Source: Lichenicoccus sp964245755 (GTDB lineage Bacteria; Pseudomonadota; Alphaproteobacteria; Acetobacterales; Acetobacteraceae). From it: a stretch of 20,219 nucleotides of DNA. The notes beneath the pieces were generated by a model. The model was not told the DNA's origin. It worked only from the letters and a program-made list of their open reading frames with translations, and did not search any database. This document shows positions 15,236 through 20,219 of the stretch, piece after piece. Numbering within the stretch: position 1 is the first letter of the stretch; every line of letters starts with the position of its first letter. The stretch is from assembly GCA_964245755.1 (NCBI GenBank), contig CAXTNV010000060.1, positions 1 to 20,219 on the forward strand, given 5' to 3'. Made by a program: the position numbers and the translations under genes.

Positions 15236-15300
15236 CTCGACGACGTGGCGTCGCCGCTGCGCTTCGCCTAAACCGGCAGTGGCAACAGGGAGCCCCGCGT

Positions 15301-15564
15301 ATGACTAGAACCGCCGAGGATCAGGTCCTGATCGATACGTTGTTGCAACGTGCTGAACAGGCGGAAGCCCAGCTCGCCGAGAAGCTTCGCGAGCACGCCC
15401 AGGCGTCGTCACGGCTGCGTCACGACCTGCGCGGCATCCTGTCCCCTGCCCTGCTGCTCGCCGACCGGCTGCTGATGAGCCAGGACCCGTTGAGCAAGCG
15501 CACCGCGGAAACCATGATCCTCACCATCGAGCGGGCCGAGAAGGCGCTGGCGAAGAAGCCCTGA
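15301..15564 (+). CDS. Small protein resembling a lone histidine-kinase dimerisation (HisKA) helix pair
   Basis: This 87-residue protein starts at ATG 15301 after a purine-rich ACAGGGAG. Residues about 5-40 form a charged heptad-like helix (LLQRAEQAEAQLAEKLREH). It is followed by RLRHDLRGILSPALLLADRLL, which resembles the H-box of sensor kinases (His41-Asp-Leu-Arg, then the turn Pro49), and a second helix (KRTAETMILTIERAEKALA). No ATP-binding domain, receiver or membrane segment is present, and the stop follows directly. It could be a free phosphotransfer-type or decoy dimerisation module, or just a helical protein with a chance match. It is encoded divergently from rpmH and 21 bases before a methyltransferase gene. 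Confidence 0.7.
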   Translation: MTRTAEDQVLIDTLLQRAEQAEAQLAEKLREHAQASSRLRHDLRGILSPALLLADRLLMSQDPLSKRTAETMILTIERAEKALAKKP

Positions 15565-15585
15565 GACGAGGCCGGCTGCCCGACG

Positions 15586-16362
15586 ATGAACCTGCCGCCC
15601 GAAGCGCCACCCATCCCGCAGCATCTGCTCGACCACGCGGACCTGCTGTCCGACCGGGTGTCGATGCTGCCGCTGCTGCCCGAAGGCGGGGTGTACGCCG
15701 AGGTCGGCGTCGGGCTCGGCGACTTCTCCCGGTGCATGCTCTCGGTCTGCCGCCCGGGGTTATTCCTCGCCATCGACCGGTTCGACCTGCACGAGCTGCC
15801 CAGCCTGTGGGGACAGCCCTCGGCGCGGCTGCTCGGCGGTCGCAACCACGGAGAGGCCTACCGGCGGCGCTTCGAGCACGAGATCGCCTCGGGACGGCTG
15901 CGCGTGCTCGCCGGCGACAGCGCCGACTGCCTCGGGCGCCTGCAGGACGGCAGCGTCGACGTGATGTACATCGACGCCGACCACCGCTACGAGGCGGTGC
16001 GCCGCGATCTCGCGGCGGCGCGCGCCAAGGTGCGCGACGGCGGCTGGATCATCGTCAACGACTACCTGATGGTCGCGGCCCTCGGCGACGACGTCCCATA
16101 CGGCGTGGTCCACGCCACCAACGAGTTCATGATCGAGCACCAGTGGGGAGTGCGGTATCTCGCCCTGCAGACGCGCATGTTCTGCGACGTGGCGCTTCGC
16201 CAGCACCGCGTCCTGCAGCAGACTCCGGCTCCGCTCACCGAGTGCGACCGGCTGCACGCCGAGCTGCGCGCACTGCGCCGGTCCGGCTCGTGGCGCGCGA
16301 CGGCGCCGCTGCGGGCGCTGTCGCGGCTCACCGGCCGACCGCTCAGACGACTGCTCGGCTGA
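15586..16362 (+). CDS. Class I SAM-dependent methyltransferase (Methyltransf_24-like)
   Basis: This 258-residue protein carries the SAM loop YAEVGVGLGDFS at about 37-48. An acidic AIDRFD follows strand 2, then LAGDSADCL, and VDVMYIDADHRYEAVRRDL, the strand-4 signature of the Methyltransf_24 group. DGGWIIVNDY comes next. The C-terminal 50 residues hold LRALRRSGSWRATAPLRAL, a tail often seen in glycan-modifying methyltransferases and glycosyltransferases. A role in surface-polysaccharide or small-molecule O-methylation is plausible but not shown. The start is ATG 15586, with a weak purine stretch about 14 bases upstream. The gene ends 8 bases from the convergent gloA stop. Confidence 0.87.
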   Translation: MNLPPEAPPIPQHLLDHADLLSDRVSMLPLLPEGGVYAEVGVGLGDFSRCMLSVCRPGLFLAIDRFDLHELPSLWGQPSARLLGGRNHGEAYRRRFEHEIASGRLRVLAGDSADCLGRLQDGSVDVMYIDADHRYEAVRRDLAAARAKVRDGGWIIVNDYLMVAALGDDVPYGVVHATNEFMIEHQWGVRYLALQTRMFCDVALRQHRVLQQTPAPLTECDRLHAELRALRRSGSWRATAPLRALSRLTGRPLRRLLG

Positions 16363-16370
16363 GCGTCGGG

Positions 16371-16787
16371 TCAGGAGGTCGCCGGCTGCGGGGTCGCGGC
16401 GCGCTGGATCAGCTCGATCTTGTAGCCGTCCGGATCCTGCACGAAGGCGATCACGGTGGTGCCGAACTTGACCGGCCCGGCCTCGCGCGTCACCGTGCCG
16501 CCGCCCGCGCGCACCTGCTCGCAGACCGCGGCCACGTCAGGCACGCCGACCGCGAAGTGCCCGAAGCCGGTGCCGACCTCGTAGCCGTCGTCCTGGCCCC
16601 AGTTGTAGGTCAGCTCGATCTCCGCCTGGCCGTGCGCGTTGTCTTCGTAGCCGACGAACGCCAGCGTGTACTCGCCGGCGGGAACCTCGCTGCGGCGCAG
16701 CTCGCGCAGGCCGAGCAGCCGGTAGAAGGCGAGGCTCCGGTCCAGGTTCTTCACCCTGACCATGGTGTGCAGGTAGCTGGCACTCAT
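16371..16787 (-). CDS. gloA: Glyoxalase I (lactoylglutathione lyase)
   Basis: This 138-residue enzyme isomerises the methylglyoxal-glutathione adduct to S-lactoylglutathione. The four metal ligands of the E. coli type align at His7 (LHTMVRV), Glu58 (IELTYNWG), His77 (FGHFAVGV) and Glu125 (DGYKIELI). The REAGPVK and DPDGYKIEL blocks are characteristic. The short length, lacking the extra loops of zinc enzymes, suggests the nickel/cobalt-activated class. The ATG overlaps the lpxI TGA by four bases (ATGA), so it is co-translated with the lipid A genes even though methylglyoxal detoxification is unrelated. Confidence 0.95.
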   Translation of the reverse strand: MSASYLHTMVRVKNLDRSLAFYRLLGLRELRRSEVPAGEYTLAFVGYEDNAHGQAEIELTYNWGQDDGYEVGTGFGHFAVGVPDVAAVCEQVRAGGGTVTREAGPVKFGTTVIAFVQDPDGYKIELIQRAATPQPATS

Positions 16788-17671
16788 CGCGTTTCTCCGT
16801 GGGATGCTGAGCCGGCTTCAGGCTCGACTCCGAACAGGAACAGGCCGGAGCGGTCCGCAGTTTCGACGCATGCCGCGAGATCGGTGAGCAGCGTGCCGCC
16901 CGCCTCGACCGCGATGCCGCGCAGGCCTGCGGCGGCGGCGCCCACGAGCGTGCGCGGCCCGATCGTCGGCAGGTCGGCGCGCCGTTCCTGTCCGGGCTTG
17001 ACCAGCTTGACCAGCACGCCGCCCGGCCCCGGCTGGCGCAGCGACGCCGCCCGCTCCAGCATGCGGTCGGTGCCTTCAAGCGCCTCCACTGCCAGCACCA
17101 GGCCATCCTGCACCACGCAGCCCTGGCCGACATCGAGCGCGCCCAATGCCCGCACCACCGCGATGCCGCGCTCGATGTCGGACCGCGCGCGCGCGTCCGG
17201 CGTCGCGGCGCCGATCGGCCCCGCGGCGGCCACCGCCTCGGCGAGGAACTCGTGCGCGCCGCGCACGGTGAAGCCCTCCTCGTCGAGCACCCGCACCAGC
17301 GCGCCGAGCAGGCCATCGTCGCCGCCGAACAGCGCGCGCCCGATGCGGCCCAGGATGCGGGCACCCTCCGCATCGGGGCGCAGGTCGCGCAGCGACGGCC
17401 GTCGCACCGGGCCGATCAGCACCAGCTCGCGGCAGCGATGCCGGCGCAGCGCCTCGAGGATCTGCCCGGCTGCGGCAAGCCGGATCACCTGGTGCGGGAA
17501 CGCGGCCAGTGCGGCCGCGTCGGCGAAATCCTGGAAGGCGACGACGAACACCTCCCGGCCGACGCACAGCGCGGCACGCGCGACCTGGGCCGGCAGCGGG
17601 CCGCCGCCGGCGAGGATACCCAGCACCGGAGGATGCCCGAGCGGACGATGCTCCGGCGGCGGCAGCGTCAA
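16784..17671 (-). CDS. lpxI: UDP-2,3-diacylglucosamine pyrophosphatase LpxI
   Basis: This 295-residue protein of the LpxI (DUF1009) family hydrolyses UDP-2,3-diacylglucosamine to lipid X, replacing LpxH in most alphaproteobacteria. The N-terminal domain starts VLGILAGGGPLPAQVARAA. The middle has LVLIGPVRRPSLRDLRPD, GDDGLLGALVRVLDEEGF and GAHEFLAEAVAAAGPIG. The C-terminal catalytic domain has VEALEGTDRML, LVKLVKPGQERRADLPTIG (its Asp corresponds to the catalytic region of the family) and LFLFGVEPE. The best start is TTG at 17671, which overlaps the lpxA TGA as TTGA and gives MTLPPPEHR. A GTG further in, just before LGILAGGG, is the alternative. Confidence 0.95.
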   Translation of the reverse strand: MTLPPPEHRPLGHPPVLGILAGGGPLPAQVARAALCVGREVFVVAFQDFADAAALAAFPHQVIRLAAAGQILEALRRHRCRELVLIGPVRRPSLRDLRPDAEGARILGRIGRALFGGDDGLLGALVRVLDEEGFTVRGAHEFLAEAVAAAGPIGAATPDARARSDIERGIAVVRALGALDVGQGCVVQDGLVLAVEALEGTDRMLERAASLRQPGPGGVLVKLVKPGQERRADLPTIGPRTLVGAAAAGLRGIAVEAGGTLLTDLAACVETADRSGLFLFGVEPEAGSASHGETR

Positions 17672-18531
17672 TCCAGCCCGGCCTGGTCGGAGCCGCGGCC
17701 GATGCGCACCAGCCCGCGCCTGCTGGGACCTGCGATGAAGTCGAGGATCTCGGCGACCCGCGGGTCGTCGCCGAACTCCGCGCGCACCCGGCGCAGGCGC
17801 TGCTCGAACAGGTCCGCCTCCGCCTCTCGCGGCGGATACAGGCAGCGGAAGGCGCGACGCAGCCGCTGTATCTCTGGCGCGGCGACGCCGCTGCGCTTGA
17901 GCCAGATCCAGTGCAGCCCGACCAGCCGGGCGCGATTGCCCATCACGCTCCCGTACGGGATCACGTCTGCCTCGACGCCGCACACCCCGCCGACCATCGC
18001 GGCACGGCCGATCCGCACGAACTGGTGCAGCGCCGCCGCCCCCATGATGCGCGCATGGTCCTCGATCACGACGTGGCCGCCCATGACCACGTTGTTGACC
18101 AGGATCACGTGGTCGCCGATCAGGCAGTCGTGGGCCACGTGGGCGTTGGCCATCAGCAGGCAGTCGCTGCCGACGCGGGTGAGGCCGCCGCCGGCGCCGG
18201 TGCCGCGATGGATGGTGACGTGCTCGCGCACCACGGTGCGGGCGCCGACCTCGCAGCGGGTGGGCTCGCCGCGATATTTCAGGTCCTGCGGCGCCAGCCC
18301 GACGGTGCAGAAAGGATACAGCAGCGCGCCCGCTCCGATCTCGGTGCGACCGTCGACGACCACGTGCGAGACCAGCCTGCTGCCGTCGCCGATGCTGACC
18401 TCGGGACCGACGCTGCACCACGGGCCGATCCGCACGTCCCTGCCGATGCGAGCGCCCGGCGCGATGATGGCGGCCGGATGGATCTGGTCATGCATGGTCG
18501 AGGGGCCCGGATACGGCATCGTGCGGTTCAT
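17668..18531 (-). CDS. lpxA: UDP-N-acetylglucosamine acyltransferase LpxA
   Basis: This enzyme performs the first step of lipid A synthesis, transferring a 3-hydroxyacyl chain from ACP to UDP-GlcNAc. The protein is a left-handed beta-helix of hexapeptide repeats (AIIAPGARIGRDVRIGPWCS and so on). The catalytic segment is MANAHVAHDC, with His131 and the general base His134. The C-terminal helical domain begins about 215 (LRRAFRCLYPP). The frame is open from ATG 18531 (287 residues). ATG 18495 (MHDQIHPAAII) matches the E. coli N-terminus better, and neither has a good ribosome binding site. A 149-base gap, partly AT-richer near 18570-18605, separates it from fabZ and may hold an internal promoter. 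Confidence 0.97.
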   Translation of the reverse strand: MNRTMPYPGPSTMHDQIHPAAIIAPGARIGRDVRIGPWCSVGPEVSIGDGSRLVSHVVVDGRTEIGAGALLYPFCTVGLAPQDLKYRGEPTRCEVGARTVVREHVTIHRGTGAGGGLTRVGSDCLLMANAHVAHDCLIGDHVILVNNVVMGGHVVIEDHARIMGAAALHQFVRIGRAAMVGGVCGVEADVIPYGSVMGNRARLVGLHWIWLKRSGVAAPEIQRLRRAFRCLYPPREAEADLFEQRLRRVRAEFGDDPRVAEILDFIAGPSRRGLVRIGRGSDQAGLD

Positions 18532-18680
18532 CGGAACGGCATCGCCCAGGGCGCGCAGCGAGCCAAGACACTGAATGTTTCACGCGATAACGCGACGGTA
18601 ACATCACCGGCGGCCGTGCCGAGGCCGGCGGAGGCGGCGACTCCCCGCCGTCCCCGGGGCTCAGCCCGGCAGCCGCGGCC

Positions 18681-19232
18681 TCAGCGCATGATCATCGCGC
18701 TGTAGCTCGCCTCGGCCACCGACACGCCGTCGACCCGGGCGACGCCGCGGAACTTCCAGACGTTGCCCCGATTGCGTTCCTTCTCGACGTGGACGCGCAA
18801 CTGGTCGCCCGGGACCACCGGACGGCGGAACTTGGCGTTCTCGATGGTCATGAAGTAGACGAGCTTGCCCTCGAACACGTCGCCCAGCGTCAGCACCACC
18901 AGCGCTGCCGCGGTCTGCGCCATCGCCTCGATGATGAGCACCCCCGGCATCACCGGCCTGGAAGGGAAGTGGCCCTGGAAGTGCGGTTCGTTGACGGTGA
19001 CGTTCTTGATGCCGATGGCGGACTGGTTCAGCACCACCTCGACCATGCGGTCGATCATCAGGAACGGGTAGCGGTGCGGGATCGCCTCCATGATCCGCTG
19101 CACGTCGATCAGCGCGATCCGCTCGCCGACCTCCGCCTGAAGCTTGCCGCTCCCCACCTCTAGGCCTGCGTCGCCGGCACGCGTGATGTCCGCATGCGCG
19201 ACCTCGGCCGCATCGTTCTGTGTCCCGTCCAT
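18681..19232 (-). CDS. fabZ: 3-hydroxyacyl-ACP dehydratase FabZ
   Basis: This 183-residue hotdog-fold dehydratase of type II fatty acid synthesis also sets 3-hydroxyacyl-ACP supply for LpxA and LpxD. The diagnostic blocks are IPHRYPFLMIDRM (51-63) and PHFQGHFPSRPVMPGVLIIE, with catalytic His88 and Glu102, then AKFRRPVVPGDQL. It has about 25-35 extra, poorly conserved N-terminal residues compared with E. coli FabZ, and no other start codon fits before the core. The gene lies 43 bases after lpxD in the classical lpxD-fabZ-lpxA order. Confidence 0.96.
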   Translation of the reverse strand: MDGTQNDAAEVAHADITRAGDAGLEVGSGKLQAEVGERIALIDVQRIMEAIPHRYPFLMIDRMVEVVLNQSAIGIKNVTVNEPHFQGHFPSRPVMPGVLIIEAMAQTAAALVVLTLGDVFEGKLVYFMTIENAKFRRPVVPGDQLRVHVEKERNRGNVWKFRGVARVDGVSVAEASYSAMIMR

Positions 19233-19275
19233 CGACGCTCAACCCAATTCCCTGCAGCCCCGCCCCTGCCGGGCC

Positions 19276-20219
19276 CTAACCATCCGAGCCCCCAGCGCGT
19301 TCCCCCGCCTGCCCGGCCGGCCGGCGGGACAGGCGTCGGAGCGTGGCCACGTTGCGAAAGAATTCGCGGAACGGCATCGCCGGGCTGCCGATCACGTCGG
19401 CGTCGCTCGCCACGTCCGACATCACGCCGGCCTGCGCGCCTACCCTGGCCTTGCGACCGATCCGGATATGGCCGATCAGCCCGGCCTGCGCCGCGATCGT
19501 CACGAAATCCTCCAGCTCCGTGGAGCCGGATATCCCTGCCTGCGACACCACGATGCAACACCGTCCAAGCCGGACGTTGTGCCCGATCTGCACCAGATTG
19601 TCGAGGCGCGAGCCGGCGCCGATCACGGTGTCCTGCACCGAACCGCGGTCGATCGTCGCGTTCGCCCCGACCTCGACATCGTCCTCGATCACCACCCGGC
19701 CGAGCTGCGGCACCGTCACGAAGCCCTGCTCCGACACGGCGAAGCCGAACCCGTCCTGGCCGATCCTGGCACCCGGAAACAGCGTCACCCGGTCACCGAG
19801 CAGGGCGTGGCTGAGGCTGACATGCGCGCCGATCCGGCAGCCGGCACCGACCGTCACCGCCGCCCCCACGACCGCGTGCGGCCCGATCAGGCTGCCGGCG
19901 CCGATTCGCGCCTGCGCCCCGATCACCGCGAACGGGCCGATCTCGGCGCTCGGATCGACCACCGCGTCCGGCTCCACCAGGGCCGTGCGGTGGATGCCGG
20001 GAACCGCCGCGACCGGAGGATGGAACAGTGCCGCGATCCGCGCCCAGGCGACGTAGGGCTGCGGCGTCACCAGCGCGCTGGCGCCGTCCGGCACCGAGTC
20101 GGCAAAGGCCGGGGCCACGATCACCGCCCCGGCGCCGGTGCGCGCCAGCAGCGCGGCATAGCGCCGGTTGTCGAGGAAGCTGATCTCGCCCGCCCGCGCG
20201 GACTGCAGCGGCGCCACGC
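19276..20219 (-). CDS. lpxD: UDP-3-O-acylglucosamine N-acyltransferase LpxD (5' end cut by window edge)
   Basis: The frame is open to the window edge, and the visible 314 residues lack about the first 25. The sequence VAPLQSARAGEISFLDNRRY at the edge matches the uridine-binding domain of LpxD near residue 27, so the GTG at 20217 is an internal Val and not the start. A left-handed beta-helix of hexapeptide repeats fills about residues 80-290. The catalytic His lies in VQIGHNVRLG, preceded by TIDRGSVQDT and GQDGFGF. The C-terminal helix includes REFFRNVATLRRL. LpxD adds the second 3-hydroxyacyl chain in lipid A synthesis. It is the first visible gene of this operon; bamA often precedes it but lies outside the window. 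Confidence 0.96.
   Translation of the reverse strand, partial: VAPLQSARAGEISFLDNRRYAALLARTGAGAVIVAPAFADSVPDGASALVTPQPYVAWARIAALFHPPVAAVPGIHRTALVEPDAVVDPSAEIGPFAVIGAQARIGAGSLIGPHAVVGAAVTVGAGCRIGAHVSLSHALLGDRVTLFPGARIGQDGFGFAVSEQGFVTVPQLGRVVIEDDVEVGANATIDRGSVQDTVIGAGSRLDNLVQIGHNVRLGRCCIVVSQAGISGSTELEDFVTIAAQAGLIGHIRIGRKARVGAQAGVMSDVASDADVIGSPAMPFREFFRNVATLRRLSRRPAGQAGERAGGSDG

Noticed and set aside
20215..20217. GTG as a start of lpxD
   Set aside because: It corresponds to an internal Val about 25 residues into the LpxD family alignment, so the true start is outside the window.

Overview
The window is a very GC-rich stretch of bacterial chromosome made almost entirely of housekeeping genes. 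Several gene clusters point to an alphaproteobacterium, most likely Rhodospirillales/Acetobacteraceae. These are dapF-mtaB-ftsY in one operon, rpmH-rnpA-yidD-yidC-engB-argB, lpxD-fabZ-lpxA-lpxI (LpxI rather than LpxH), an FtsY with almost no acidic N-terminal domain, and a transketolase-gap-pgk cluster. The family placement is inferred from gene order and protein style. No rRNA, tRNA, complete mobile element, CRISPR array or prophage was found.

Layout. Positions 1-1224 (minus) hold a class I methyltransferase, cut by the window edge, and an upstream lipoprotein whose stop overlaps it. Positions 1309-5699 (plus) hold a central-carbon operon: a strongly diverged transketolase-like protein, GAPDH and phosphoglycerate kinase. 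Positions 5700-6467 are a gene-poor gap of visibly lower GC. Positions 6468-7753 (plus) carry a tiny putative CDS behind a CtrA-like site, a Nudix hydrolase and a small exported protein. Positions 7784-10803 (minus) are dapF-mtaB-ftsY: lysine/peptidoglycan precursor synthesis, tRNA modification and membrane protein targeting. Positions 10878-15098 (minus) are rpmH-rnpA-yidD-yidC-engB-argB, driven by a recognisable sigma70-type promoter at 15206-15235. Positions 15301-16362 (plus) hold a small histidine-kinase-dimerisation-like protein and a second methyltransferase. Positions 16371-20219 (minus) are the lipid A/fatty acid operon lpxD-fabZ-lpxA-lpxI with a gloA glyoxalase as its last gene; lpxD runs off the window.

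How the genes work together. FtsY, YidC and YidD form a membrane protein targeting and insertion theme. RnpA, RpmH, EngB and MtaB serve tRNA and ribosome production. LpxD, FabZ, LpxA and LpxI feed acyl chains into lipid A. Gap and Pgk carry out adjacent steps of glycolysis, gluconeogenesis or the Calvin cycle. Most junctions overlap by 1-4 bases (TGATG, ATGA, GTGA, TTGA), so translational coupling is widespread.

I see no clear new multi-gene system. The most unusual items are the transketolase paralogue that has lost several cofactor-site residues while keeping an intact frame, an 87-residue protein that looks like a lone histidine-kinase dimerisation helix pair, a 58-codon gene behind a near-perfect CtrA-type site, and a methyltransferase frame whose conserved N-terminus has no conventional start codon.
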